Assembly: GCF_900155575.1 (NCBI RefSeq) | Contig: NZ_LT706966.1 | Location: 1,357,047 to 1,408,091 of the forward strand | DNA: 51,045 nucleotides | DNA from: Actinotignum timonense | GTDB lineage: Bacteria > Actinomycetota > Actinomycetes > Actinomycetales > Actinomycetaceae | Reading direction: 5' to 3' | Shown here: piece after piece, positions 8,609-18,794 of the stretch | Position numbering within the stretch: position 1 is the stretch's first letter | Layout: every line of letters starts with the position of its first letter | Made by a program: the position numbers and the translations under genes | Notes under the pieces: model-generated | What the model was told of the DNA's origin: nothing | The model's input: the letters and a program-made list of their open reading frames with translations, nothing else | Database searches by the model: none

Positions 8609-11600
8609 TTAGCGGCGGACGATGGGGGTATCAACACCATCCCCGTCCCAGTCACCAACCAGCATCTGGTCACCAGCCCGGCCATAATGCAAGGTGATAT
8701 CAGCGTTCCCGCTCTTGAGCGAGTTCGCCACAAACACCTGGTTACCACGGCGGACCGCGAAGGTATCCTTACCATCGCCATCCCAATCACCAACGAAGAT
8801 CTGGTCACCGGCCTTGCCGTAGGAGAAGGACGTTTCAGCCTTGCCGCCCGCGAGGGTGTTATTCACGAAGAACACATTCCCACGCTGGAGAGCGAAGCTG
8901 GACTTGCCATCCCCGTCGAAATCACCGGAGAGCAACACATCACCGTCGCGCCCGAAGCTGAATACCTGGTCGGCATCCCCCGAACGGATCGAGTTGAGGA
9001 CGAATACCTGGTTGCCGCGGCGTACCGCGAAGGTATCCCTACCGTCGCCATCCCAGTCACCAACCACGATGGTGTCATCAGCGCGCCCGAAGGAAATCAC
9101 TTCATCGGCCACTCCACCGGTGAGGCTGTTCTGAATGAAGATCTGGTTACCGCGGCGGACAGCCAAGGTTTGCTGACCATCACCATTCCAGTCCCCGGCC
9201 AGGACTTCGTCACCGGCTCGCCCGTAGGAAAAAGCGGGTTGGGTTGCTATGGAGTCCCAATCGTTGGATAGATAGAACGTATTGCCGGTGTTACCCGGCT
9301 TCGCCGGAACGTTAGTTGTGCTCGGGGTAGGCGCCGGTGTCGGATCTGGGGCCACCGTAGGAGTTGGCTGCACTGTCGGATCCGGTTTTTCAGTAGGCGC
9401 TGGCTTTACTGTTGGCGTCGGCTCGGCCGTAGGCGTCGGCTCGGTCGTTGGCGTCGGCTTCACCGGGGGAGTGGGCGTGGCCGTGGGAACGGGCTGTGGC
9501 GAAGGGGCCGGTTTCTCGGTGGGCGTCGTCGTTACTGAAGGAGTGGGTTTTGGATCTTGCTGCGCAATACCTGCCGATTGCTCAAGGCCGGCCAAGGTAA
9601 ATTTCGCTTGCTTGATATACGCAAGATCGGTGCGCACATCGTACCCGCGCCCGGCCGTTCCCTTCCAGGAATGCGAGAAGTCCTTATCCCAGTGGCCATA
9701 CGAGTGCATGATGAACGTGCCATCGGGCAGTGCGGTGATACCCGTATACCCGGTATCCCCGCCGTAACGATTATTCGACCAGTCCCGCTCCAGCAGGATG
9801 CGATACTGGCCCGGGCGCTGGTGCATCAAATCATCGAAGGTGCCGACCCAGGCCACCCAGTTCCCGGCCTTCCAATCACTGGCACCATCGTGGCGGCCAT
9901 TGCCATTGAGGTCATAGCGGATTTCCCGCATGGGAACCACCACCCGGCCAGAGACGGGATCATAGGCCGGCTTATGCCGCTCGCCGGCAAGGGAACCGGG
10001 AAGCTCCACCGGCTTCGACCAGGTCTTGCCTTCATCCTTGGACACGATCATCGTGGGCAGATGTGCATGGGACTGGCTGCGCGCCAAACCAACAATCTGC
10101 TTGCCATCCGGAGAACGGAACATCCCGATCTCACACATTTGATGGGACTTTTCGATATCGCGGTGTTCGGCCAGGTAGGGAACCGGATCAGACCACTTCT
10201 CCACGCCGTCCTCGAAAGTGAGGTAGGTCTTGTAATTGACGAAATCGTAATCGTGATAGACACCCATCCATTTTTGGATTGGCTGGCCGGCGTCGTCGCG
10301 CAATTGCACCAGGGAAGCCATGGCAACAATCGCGGCATTATCCTTCCCATCATGCTGACGCACCGGGTGGAAATTGGTGTACTCGCTCCACGTCTCGCCA
10401 TTGTCATCCGAATAGGAGGTATTCCACCCGTAACGGTGGCCGGCATTATCAACACCCCACCCCGGATTAGCGGTGATAAGCATGAGACGCTCCGCGCCAT
10501 CCTCCCGGATGAGGGAATACAGGGTAGGAGTTTCCTGCGAACCCGTCCACGACTTCGGGGTATCGGTCTTTTCCGTCCACGTTTTCCCCTGATCATCCGA
10601 GATCATCATGACCAGCGGGCCCTTGCCGTGCCCGGCCGGGAACGCGGAAATCAGCCGCCCGGTTTTTGTTTGCACCAGATCGGGTTGCCCCAAATACTGG
10701 CGATTTCCACCCGGCTGGCGCATCACCGTGCTGATATTGGCATCATCGAGCTTGTATTCCGGGATCGTATTGCGTAGGGGGAGCTGGGGCTGGGCGGGTT
10801 CGTTTTTGCCGGGCTCGCCCTTGCCGGGGGTATCTTGACCGGGCTGACCGGGCTGACCGGGCTGGCCGGGAGTCGGCTTTCCCTGGTCCGGATTGCCTTG
10901 CGCGGAATCCTGCGGCCGTTCCTTATCGTAGAGAGCTTTCACCTCAGCAGCGCTCAGCGCGGAGTTGTAGACGGCCAGTTCGTCAATGGCACCGGTGAAA
11001 CCAGTTCCACCAATAACATCCGCGGGGATGAGCACGCGATGGTTCTTCGTCCAGGAATTCTTATCAACAGCCTGGCCATTGACGTACATCGTCATCCCAG
11101 CGGTTTTCGATTGCGTCCACGCAAGGTGATACCAGGTACCACCGGAAAAATCGTATTTGAAGGTCAGCACATCGCCGCGGCCCTTACCTACATGGAATCC
11201 AGCCTGGCGGTTCGCAGCCAATTTTAGATCGAAAGAAAAATCCTTCTTGTTATCCATGAGCACCGAGGTGCGCTCCCGGGGTGCTGCATCCGAGCGCACC
11301 CAATAGCTCACCGACCACGGGTCATTTTCAGAAATCGATATCGGCTGGGAAAAGCTGAGGCCGTGGCCATTCTCCACCCGCAAGGCAGTGCCGGACACGC
11401 CATCCACCAGCGGCGCCTGTGCCTGATCTGGATTGCGCTGCCCCGCGGAATCCGCGAGATCCGTATCGAAGGTGTACTTATGAATGGGGGTAGCTGCCTG
11501 TGATGCGTGGGCGATGAGGGTACCGCCGCCCGGCAAGGTAAGGAGTAACGCACCGGCAACAGATATAAATTGGTATAAACGTTTCACCACTATTCGCTTT

Positions 11601-11641
11601 CGATGAATTTGACAGTTCTGAGCACGGAGCTTCCGCGACAT
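8609..11641 (-). CDS. secreted sialidase-like Asp-box protein with LamG domain and C-terminal repeats
   Basis: A protein of up to 1010 residues. A signal peptide ends near 'HASQA'. A LamG/concanavalin-like domain (about 50-230) contains 'WYHLAWTQSKTAGMTMYVNG' and ends 'DELAVYNSALSAAEVKALY'. A Gly/Pro linker leads to a six-bladed-propeller region (about 290-680) with three Asp-boxes: SDDQGKTW, SDDNGETW and SKDEGKTW. A Pro/Thr linker (about 690-790) and five to six FG-GAP-like repeats follow. This architecture fits an exo-alpha-sialidase that releases terminal sialic acids from host glycans. I do not see the usual N-terminal F/Y-R-I-P motif, so activity is not certain. No LPxTG is present. The GTG at 11587 or 11590, just before the basic n-region, is an alternative start. 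Confidence 0.82.
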   Translation of the reverse strand: MSRKLRAQNCQIHRKRIVVKRLYQFISVAGALLLTLPGGGTLIAHASQAATPIHKYTFDTDLADSAGQRNPDQAQAPLVDGVSGTALRVENGHGLSFSQPISISENDPWSVSYWVRSDAAPRERTSVLMDNKKDFSFDLKLAANRQAGFHVGKGRGDVLTFKYDFSGGTWYHLAWTQSKTAGMTMYVNGQAVDKNSWTKNHRVLIPADVIGGTGFTGAIDELAVYNSALSAAEVKALYDKERPQDSAQGNPDQGKPTPGQPGQPGQPGQDTPGKGEPGKNEPAQPQLPLRNTIPEYKLDDANISTVMRQPGGNRQYLGQPDLVQTKTGRLISAFPAGHGKGPLVMMISDDQGKTWTEKTDTPKSWTGSQETPTLYSLIREDGAERLMLITANPGWGVDNAGHRYGWNTSYSDDNGETWSEYTNFHPVRQHDGKDNAAIVAMASLVQLRDDAGQPIQKWMGVYHDYDFVNYKTYLTFEDGVEKWSDPVPYLAEHRDIEKSHQMCEIGMFRSPDGKQIVGLARSQSHAHLPTMIVSKDEGKTWSKPVELPGSLAGERHKPAYDPVSGRVVVPMREIRYDLNGNGRHDGASDWKAGNWVAWVGTFDDLMHQRPGQYRILLERDWSNNRYGGDTGYTGITALPDGTFIMHSYGHWDKDFSHSWKGTAGRGYDVRTDLAYIKQAKFTLAGLEQSAGIAQQDPKPTPSVTTTPTEKPAPSPQPVPTATPTPPVKPTPTTEPTPTAEPTPTVKPAPTEKPDPTVQPTPTVAPDPTPAPTPSTTNVPAKPGNTGNTFYLSNDWDSIATQPAFSYGRAGDEVLAGDWNGDGQQTLAVRRGNQIFIQNSLTGGVADEVISFGRADDTIVVGDWDGDGRDTFAVRRGNQVFVLNSIRSGDADQVFSFGRDGDVLLSGDFDGDGKSSFALQRGNVFFVNNTLAGGKAETSFSYGKAGDQIFVGDWDGDGKDTFAVRRGNQVFVANSLKSGNADITLHYGRAGDQMLVGDWDGDGVDTPIVRR
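8612..9266 (-). repeat. FG-GAP-like repeat module at the sialidase C-terminus
   Basis: The last 215 or so residues consist of repeats of about 46 residues with the pattern F-x-Y/F-G-R-x-G-D, 'GDWDGDGKDTFAVRRGN', then a short hydrophobic strand ending 'NSL.SG.AD'. The D-x-D-x-D-G loops are typical calcium sites of FG-GAP/VCBS blades. A homologous module ends the 5'-nucleotidase at 14115-16790. Attachment to the cell surface or to a substrate is the likely role, by inference. Confidence 0.85.
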
Positions 11642-11930
11642 TGCTTCCGCTGCAACCCAGGCCAGGGGTTGCCGTGCTCGTGTACAAGATCACCGGTTCT
11701 TGTTCTGAACATACTAGGAGCGTGGCCGGGCGGGAGTAAGTGCCTTTTGGTCCTAAAGTCTGACAACTTTTTGTGAGGTGAAATACACTCGGGTTGTGTG
11801 GTGGCGGGGAAGGCATGTAGCTGCGTCGTCGTTCGAAAAGACCCCGGGGGCCGTGAGCGAAATTTGTCTGACCTGCGCAAATGTGCGCGCTGTGCGGGTG
11901 TTGACTCTTTTCTCGGAGCCGCCGGCGCAG
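11642..11930. other. Intergenic region between sialidase-like gene and glmS
   Basis: About 290 bases between two divergent genes. It should hold both promoters, but I recognise no convincing -35/-10 pair for the sialidase-like gene. No coding frame in it looks real. Confidence 0.5.
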
Positions 11931-11943
11931 TACTTTAACTTCC
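11931..11943 (+). promoter_or_regulatory. -10-like element before glmS, probable leaderless start
   Basis: TACTTT at 11931-11936 is followed by seven bases and the glmS ATG. There is no ribosome binding site upstream. A TTGACT at 11901-11906 is 24 bases away, too far for a standard -35 partner. Confidence 0.35.
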
Positions 11944-14010
11944 ATGTGCGGAATTGTTGGGTACGCGGGCCCGCGCTCGCGAGCAGAACAGAGAAGAACG
12001 AACGGCGCCGAAACGGCAGGCACCAGCGCCACAAACGAAGCCACCACGGGCGCCTCGACCGGCGCCACGCAACGCGGATTGCAGGTGGTGCTCGAAGGCC
12101 TAGCCCGCCTGGAATACCGCGGCTATGACTCGGCCGGGGTGGCGGTGGCCGGGCCGGAGGGCTTGCGTGCGGTCAAGCGCGCCGGGCGCCTCGATAACCT
12201 GCGCCAGGCCCTGCAGGACACCCCGCTGCCGCCCGCGCAGGTGGCTATCGGGCACACTCGCTGGGCGACTCACGGTTCGCCCTCGGATACCAATGCCCAC
12301 CCCCACGTTTCTTTTGATGGCCGGGTTGCTATCGTCCACAACGGCATTATCGAAAACTACCGCGAACTCGCGGAGGGCCTCGCGGCCACGGGCATTACGC
12401 CCGTTTCCGATACCGATTCGGAAATCGCGGCGCATATCCTCGCCCAGCAGCTCGCCGCGGTTGATGCGAATGCTGCGGTTGAACAAGATGGCGCCACGGT
12501 TGATGCGAGCGTTGCGGAGTCCGGTTCCGACGACGCCGCGGCCGGTGCTGCGGCCAGCACCGCCACCACCACGGAGCCCGGCTTAGGCTCCGCCCTCTTC
12601 CGCGCCATGCTCGCTACCGCGAATATCATTGACGGCTCCTTCACGCTCGTCGCTATCGACCGCGATCACCCCGATACCGTGGTGGCGGCCCGGCGGAACT
12701 CCCCGCTGGTCATCGGCCTGGGCGAGGGGGAGAACTACCTGGGTAGCGACGTGGCCGCTTTCATCTCCGAAACCCAGCGCGCCCTGGAAGTCCCGCAGGA
12801 TACCGTGGTGGAAATCAGCGCGGATACCGTGCGGCTCCTCGGCTTCGACGGTTCGCCGCGCGCGGGCAAGGAATTCACGGTGGATTGGGACGCCTCGGCC
12901 GCTGTCAAAGGCGGATACACCACCTTCATGGACAAAGAGATCCACGAGCAGCCGCGCGCCGTCGCCGATACCCTGCGCGGGCGCGTGGTCAATGATTCCC
13001 TCCAACTCGACGAAATGCGCATCAGCGAAGCGGTGCTGCGCACCATCGATAAAATCATCGTGATCGCCGCCGGAACCGCGTCCTACGCCGGGCAGGTGGC
13101 GCGCTACGCCATCGAGCATTGGTGCCGCATCCCGGTGGAGGTGGAACTCGCCTCCGAATTCCGTTACCGTGACCCGGTGGTGGGGGAGAAGACGCTCGTC
13201 GTCGCCATTTCGCAATCCGGGGAAACGATGGACACGATTATGGCGGTGCGCCACGCGCGCGAACAGGGCTCGAAAGTCCTCGCCATCGTCAATACCTACG
13301 GTTCGACCATCGCACGCGAATCCGACGCGGTGCTCTACACCCACGCCGGCCCCGAAATCGCGGTGGCTTCCACGAAGGCCTTCGTTGCCCAGATCACCGC
13401 GTCCTACCTGCTCGGGCTCTACCTGGCCCAAATCCGCGGCAATAAATTCCGCGACGAAATCACCGGCTACCTCGACGAACTCGAAAAAATGCCGGCGCGC
13501 ATGGAAAAAATGCTCGCCCAAGAACCGCAAATCCGCGCCATGGCCCGCGAACTCAAGGGCGAAAACTCGGTGCTTTTCCTCGGCCGGCACGTCGGTTTCC
13601 CCATCGCCCTGGAAGGCGCCCTCAAACTCAAAGAAATCGCCTACGTGCACGCCGAAGGTTTCGCCGCCGGGGAACTCAAACACGGCCCCATCGCGCTCGT
13701 GACCGACAACCTGCCGATTTTCGTGATCGTCCCCACCCCGCGCCGCCCCGAGCTGCACGCGAAAACGCTGTCGAATCTGCAAGAGGTCCGTTCGCGCGGG
13801 GCACGCACCATTGTGGTTGCGGAGGAGGGCGACGACGCCGTGCGCGATTTCGCCACCTCGGTATTCTGGGCACCCCGCGGCACGCCCACCCTCATGATGC
13901 CGCTCGTCACCGTGATCCCCCTGCAGATTTTCGCCTCGGAGATGGCGGCGGTGCGCGGCTACGACGTTGATAAACCGCGCAACCTGGCCAAATCCGTGAC
14001 GGTCGAATAA
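11944..14010 (+). CDS. glmS: glutamine-fructose-6-phosphate aminotransferase GlmS
   Basis: GlmS makes glucosamine-6-phosphate from fructose-6-phosphate and glutamine, the first step to UDP-GlcNAc. The start is fixed because the mature enzyme needs Cys next to the initiator Met: MCGIVGYAG. The glutaminase domain continues with 'LEYRGYDSAGVAV', 'GHTRWATHGSPSDTNAHPH' and 'VHNGIIENY'. Two SIS domains follow ('AAGTASYAG', 'SQSGETMDTI', 'HAEGFAAGELKHGPIAL'), and the C-terminus 'PRNLAKSVTVE' is standard. At 688 residues it is about 65-75 longer than usual. The excess is two low-complexity insertions: residues about 11-44 immediately after the Cys loop, and about 172-214 before the end of the glutaminase domain. 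Both are rich in Ala, Thr, Ser, Asp and Glu. Confidence 0.97.
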   Translation: MCGIVGYAGPRSRAEQRRTNGAETAGTSATNEATTGASTGATQRGLQVVLEGLARLEYRGYDSAGVAVAGPEGLRAVKRAGRLDNLRQALQDTPLPPAQVAIGHTRWATHGSPSDTNAHPHVSFDGRVAIVHNGIIENYRELAEGLAATGITPVSDTDSEIAAHILAQQLAAVDANAAVEQDGATVDASVAESGSDDAAAGAAASTATTTEPGLGSALFRAMLATANIIDGSFTLVAIDRDHPDTVVAARRNSPLVIGLGEGENYLGSDVAAFISETQRALEVPQDTVVEISADTVRLLGFDGSPRAGKEFTVDWDASAAVKGGYTTFMDKEIHEQPRAVADTLRGRVVNDSLQLDEMRISEAVLRTIDKIIVIAAGTASYAGQVARYAIEHWCRIPVEVELASEFRYRDPVVGEKTLVVAISQSGETMDTIMAVRHAREQGSKVLAIVNTYGSTIARESDAVLYTHAGPEIAVASTKAFVAQITASYLLGLYLAQIRGNKFRDEITGYLDELEKMPARMEKMLAQEPQIRAMARELKGENSVLFLGRHVGFPIALEGALKLKEIAYVHAEGFAAGELKHGPIALVTDNLPIFVIVPTPRRPELHAKTLSNLQEVRSRGARTIVVAEEGDDAVRDFATSVFWAPRGTPTLMMPLVTVIPLQIFASEMAAVRGYDVDKPRNLAKSVTVE

Positions 14011-14114
14011 TCGCGCCACCCCGCGCTCACTTTCCAGTCACGTTCAATTAGCCGGGTGTTTACCCGCGCTTCCTATGGTGACGGTGTCCTATTTCCCTCG
14101 GATGAAGGAACACC

Positions 14115-16790
14115 ATGACCATATTTTCCCTGCGGCGCATGACCGCTTTCGGTGCGGTCGCGGTGCTGGGCGCGGGCGTGCTCACCACGCCGGCCCAGGC
14201 CGCGCCAGCCGACCACGTCACTATCGATATCGCGGCGATCTCCGATTTCCACGGCCATATCGAGAACGCGGCTGCCCTCGACTACCAGATCGATGAGCTG
14301 CGCAAGGCCAACCCGAATACCATTTTCGTGGGGAACGGCGATCTGGTGGGCGGCTCGGCCTACGTGTCCTCCATCGCGAACGACCAGCCCACCCTCGATA
14401 TTCTCAACGCCATGCAGCTTGACCTCTCCGGGGCGGGCAATCACGAATTCGACCAGGGCGTCAAGGATTTCGAAAACCGCATCGTCCCGGCCTCTGAATT
14501 CCCGTGGACCCTGGCGAGCGTGGGCGGGATCGACACTGCAAAGATCACCCCCTACGCCTTGAAAACCGTGGGCGGGGTACGGGTGGCTTTCGTATCCGGC
14601 GTGACCGATGAGCTCAATACCCTGGTGTCTCCCACCGCGATCACCGGCCTGGATATTAAGGATCCCGTCAAGGCCGTGGATGCGCAGGCTGCCCTGCTCA
14701 AGGATGGGGACGAAAGCAACGGCGAGGCGGATATCGTCGTCGCCCTCATGCATGCCAATAATGCGGTAGCGGCAACGCTCGGAAGCGATGTGGACGCCGT
14801 CGTCGCAGGTCATACGCACCTCACCGTGGATAGCGTGACCACGCCTTCGGGCGCACCGGTTCTGGAAGTGGGCGAATACGGGCGCACGTACGGCCGTTAC
14901 ACTTTTGTGTACGACGCCGCAGCTAAGAAGCTCGTGAGCGCCACCGCCGCCAACGTTGCTATTGACTACAAGAATGCCCAGGCCCCCAAGTCCGCCGATA
15001 TTGAGGCGATGTACCAGGCTGCCGAAACGAAAGCGAAGGAATTGGGCGCCCAGCAGATCGGAACCATTAAGGGAATCGCGAACCGCGGCACCAATAACGG
15101 CACCGATACCGGGGCGAATCGCGGGACCGAATCCTCGGCCGGCAATATGATCGCCGAAGCGTTCTACCAGTACTCCCAGGGCATGGAAAAGAAGGCCGAT
15201 TTCGGGATTATTAACCCGGGCGGTATTCGCGCGGATCTGGACCCCAACGGCGACGGCATCGTCACCCTGGAAGAGTCCTACACAGTGCAGCCTTTCGGGA
15301 ATTCCTACGCCACTGTGGACCTGACCGAAGCGCAGATCTACACCATGCTCGAACAGCAGTGGAATGACAAGGAAGGCGCCTCCCGGCCCATGCTGCGCCT
15401 CGGGCTTTCCTACAATATGCATTACGTTTTCGACGCCGCCGCGGATGCCACCCCGGGCCAGCGCGTCAAGGCCGTGTACATCAACGGTGAAAAACTGGAT
15501 CGGGCGGGGGAGAAGGTCTATACCGTGGCCTCCAACCAGTTCATCCTGGCCGGTGGTGACGGTTTCACGGTGCTCGGCGAGGGTAGCAATTACGCCGATA
15601 CCGGGCTGATCGATAACGATGTGTTCAACGCTTTCCTCAAGGCCAACCCCGGCTATCAGGTGCGTTATAACCAGACCTCGGTGGGTATCACCGGGGAAGA
15701 GGCTCTCAAGGCTGGGGAAAGCGCGGAGCTGAGCTTCTCCTCGCTGGCTCACACCTCCACCGAGCCCAAGGGTGAGAAAGTCACCGTGTACCTCAACGGG
15801 GTGGAAGTGGGCAGCGGCGCGCTGGATACCACCGTGACGCCCTCGCTGGATAACACCGGCCGTGCCACCGTGAAGGTCACGGTGCCTGCCGATGCCCCCG
15901 CGGATTCCGTGCTGCGGGTGGTGGCCGGGCCCACCGATCTGTCCTTCCAGGTGGCCGTTGCTCCCGCAGCGGTGACGCCGGATCCGGGTGCGGGCGAGGA
16001 GCCGGGTAAGCCTGGTAAGCCGGAACCTACGGAACCGGGCAAACCGGAACCCACGGAGCCCGGAACCCCGAACCCCACCCCGGAACAACCCGCGAAGCCG
16101 GGCGCTCCGACGGGTAACCGCTTCATCGCCACCAATAACTGGAACTCGGGTGCTGGCAGCATTGATGCCGCCTACGGGCGCGCTGGCGAAAGCTTCATTT
16201 ACGGGGATTGGGATGGCGATGGCGTAGATAGCCTCGGCGTCGTGCGCGGTAACCAGTTCCTCCTGAGCAACGGCTTTGCCGGGAATGCCACCGAGGTCTT
16301 CGCTTTCGGGAAGGCCGGTGACCGGGTACTCGTCGGCGACTGGAACGGGGACGGTAAGGACACCGTGGCCGTGGTGCGCGGAAACACCATTTATGCGGTG
16401 GATTCCCTGCGCGGCGGCGCGGCGGACCACGTCTTCACCTTCGGACGCCACGGGGATACCTACCTGGCTGGTGATTTCAACGGCGATGGCCGTGACGAAG
16501 TAGCGGTCCAGCGCGGCAATACTTTCTTCGTCCAGGACTCCCTGGGCGGGGCTGCCGGTGCCGCCTTCTCCTTCGGCCGTGCCTCGGATATTGCCCTTGC
16601 CGGTGATACCGATGGGGACGGGAAGGACACCATCGTGGTGGTCCGCGGTAACGCCTACTACGTTGCCGGCTCCTTGAGCTCCGGGCCGGCCAGCGCGGTG
16701 TACTCCTTCGGGAAGCACACCGATACGCACCTCCTGGGTGACTGGAATGGCGACGGCGTCGATACTCCGGCCGTCCACCGGGTCCGCTAA
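14115..16790 (+). CDS. secreted 5'-nucleotidase / 2',3'-cyclic phosphodiesterase with C-terminal repeats
   Basis: An 891-residue exported UshA/YfkN-type enzyme that dephosphorylates extracellular nucleotides. A signal peptide ends near 'TTPAQA'. The metallophosphatase domain carries the dimetal motifs 'DFHGHIE', 'GNGDLVGGS', 'GNHEFDQG', 'LMHANN' and 'GHTHL'. The 5_nucleotid_C substrate domain (about 320-530) contains 'GNMIAEAFYQY', 'INPGGIRADLD' and 'QPFGNSYATVDLT'. A beta-sandwich segment (about 535-615) and a Pro/Glu/Thr linker lead to FG-GAP-like repeats (about 668-891). A GAAGGA ribosome binding site precedes the ATG. There is no sortase signal, so the repeats probably hold it at the surface. 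Nucleotide scavenging, or removal of signalling ATP and AMP at a host surface, is inference. Confidence 0.93.
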   Translation: MTIFSLRRMTAFGAVAVLGAGVLTTPAQAAPADHVTIDIAAISDFHGHIENAAALDYQIDELRKANPNTIFVGNGDLVGGSAYVSSIANDQPTLDILNAMQLDLSGAGNHEFDQGVKDFENRIVPASEFPWTLASVGGIDTAKITPYALKTVGGVRVAFVSGVTDELNTLVSPTAITGLDIKDPVKAVDAQAALLKDGDESNGEADIVVALMHANNAVAATLGSDVDAVVAGHTHLTVDSVTTPSGAPVLEVGEYGRTYGRYTFVYDAAAKKLVSATAANVAIDYKNAQAPKSADIEAMYQAAETKAKELGAQQIGTIKGIANRGTNNGTDTGANRGTESSAGNMIAEAFYQYSQGMEKKADFGIINPGGIRADLDPNGDGIVTLEESYTVQPFGNSYATVDLTEAQIYTMLEQQWNDKEGASRPMLRLGLSYNMHYVFDAAADATPGQRVKAVYINGEKLDRAGEKVYTVASNQFILAGGDGFTVLGEGSNYADTGLIDNDVFNAFLKANPGYQVRYNQTSVGITGEEALKAGESAELSFSSLAHTSTEPKGEKVTVYLNGVEVGSGALDTTVTPSLDNTGRATVKVTVPADAPADSVLRVVAGPTDLSFQVAVAPAAVTPDPGAGEEPGKPGKPEPTEPGKPEPTEPGTPNPTPEQPAKPGAPTGNRFIATNNWNSGAGSIDAAYGRAGESFIYGDWDGDGVDSLGVVRGNQFLLSNGFAGNATEVFAFGKAGDRVLVGDWNGDGKDTVAVVRGNTIYAVDSLRGGAADHVFTFGRHGDTYLAGDFNGDGRDEVAVQRGNTFFVQDSLGGAAGAAFSFGRASDIALAGDTDGDGKDTIVVVRGNAYYVAGSLSSGPASAVYSFGKHTDTHLLGDWNGDGVDTPAVHRVR
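16116..16787 (+). repeat. FG-GAP-like repeat module at the 5'-nucleotidase C-terminus
   Basis: Repeats of about 46 residues with 'GDWDGDGVDSLGVVRGNQF', 'GDWNGDGKDTVAVVRGN', 'GDFNGDGRDEVAVQRGN' and two more. They match the sialidase module blade for blade, including the leading 'NNWNS' segment, which corresponds to 'NDWDS' there. Confidence 0.88.
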
Positions 16791-16866
16791 GGATTCTGCG
16801 GAGGGTTCGCTAAGGAATTCCGGCGCAGCGCCGCTGAGCAATATTTGCCGGTAGTGCTGTGCATCG

Positions 16867-16918
16867 CTAGCCCGCATGCTGCCGTGCTCATGAGTGAGCC
16901 GTGCGGCGTGCGGGCTAG
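16867..16918 (+). terminator. Long hairpin after the 5'-nucleotidase gene
   Basis: CTAGCCCGCA (16867-16876) pairs with TGCGGGCTAG (16909-16918). A second inner stem GCTCA/TGAGC closes a four-base loop at 16891-16894. It is followed by TTGCAC rather than a long T run, which is common in high-GC species. Confidence 0.65.
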
Positions 16919-17029
16919 TTGCACACGGGTGACTTGCTAGTCACGGGCCTGTGAGCTGGGCTTATGTATATGTGCCTGCCGGTTGGGTATGCGCGCGCGA
17001 GCTGTGTCGATTTTCGCGTGCCGGCCACA

Positions 17030-18573
<1,544 letters not shown>

Positions 18574-18601
18574 ATATTCCTACTCATAATCTCCTTTAGC
18601 T

Positions 18602-18621
18602 CGCTGCCACGCGTGGCAGCG
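18602..18621. repeat. 20-bp perfect palindrome downstream of guaB
   Basis: A perfect inverted repeat with no spacer, CGCTGCCACG joined to CGTGGCAGCG, 29 bases after the guaB stop and 17 bases before the terminator stem. It could be a protein binding site or an RNA 3' stabiliser; nothing in the sequence decides. Confidence 0.7.
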
Positions 18622-18637
18622 CTGGGGTGGTAACGAG

Positions 18638-18670
18638 GGCCGGGAACGTAAGAGCGCGTTCCCGGCCTTT
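18638..18670 (+). terminator. Rho-independent terminator of guaB
   Basis: An 11-bp perfect stem GGCCGGGAACG (18638-18648) with CGTTCCCGGCC (18657-18667), followed by TTT. Confidence 0.85.
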
Positions 18671-18686
18671 CGCTATGTACCGCAAA

Positions 18687-18700
18687 GTACGACGCCGCAG
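18687..18700 (+). repeat. GTACGACG intergenic repeat, copy 1
   Basis: GTACGACGCCGCAG, one of at least seven close copies of a short motif that lies between genes in this window (18.7, 30.1, 37.7, 46.2 twice, 48.4 twice kb). Confidence 0.5.
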
Positions 18701-18794
18701 CCCGGCTCCCGCGTGGCTGGGTTTATGCGCATACTGGATGATGCGTTGTCCGCTTGGGTTCGCCCAGCCGGACCAGCAACGTAACTAGCGAGTA

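Noticed and set aside
9557-10777. 406-codon plus-strand frame inside the sialidase-like gene
   Set aside because: Shadow frame; the minus strand has a signal peptide, LamG, Asp-boxes and repeats in one continuous frame.
8609-16790. Sortase anchoring of the two secreted enzymes
   Set aside because: Neither C-terminus has LPxTG, a hydrophobic segment or a basic tail.
14073-16877. 934-codon open frame on the minus strand opposite the 5'-nucleotidase
   Set aside because: It is the antisense of a clearly real gene. High GC content in third codon positions keeps stops rare on the opposite strand, and the translation shows only His/Arg/Gly-rich noise.
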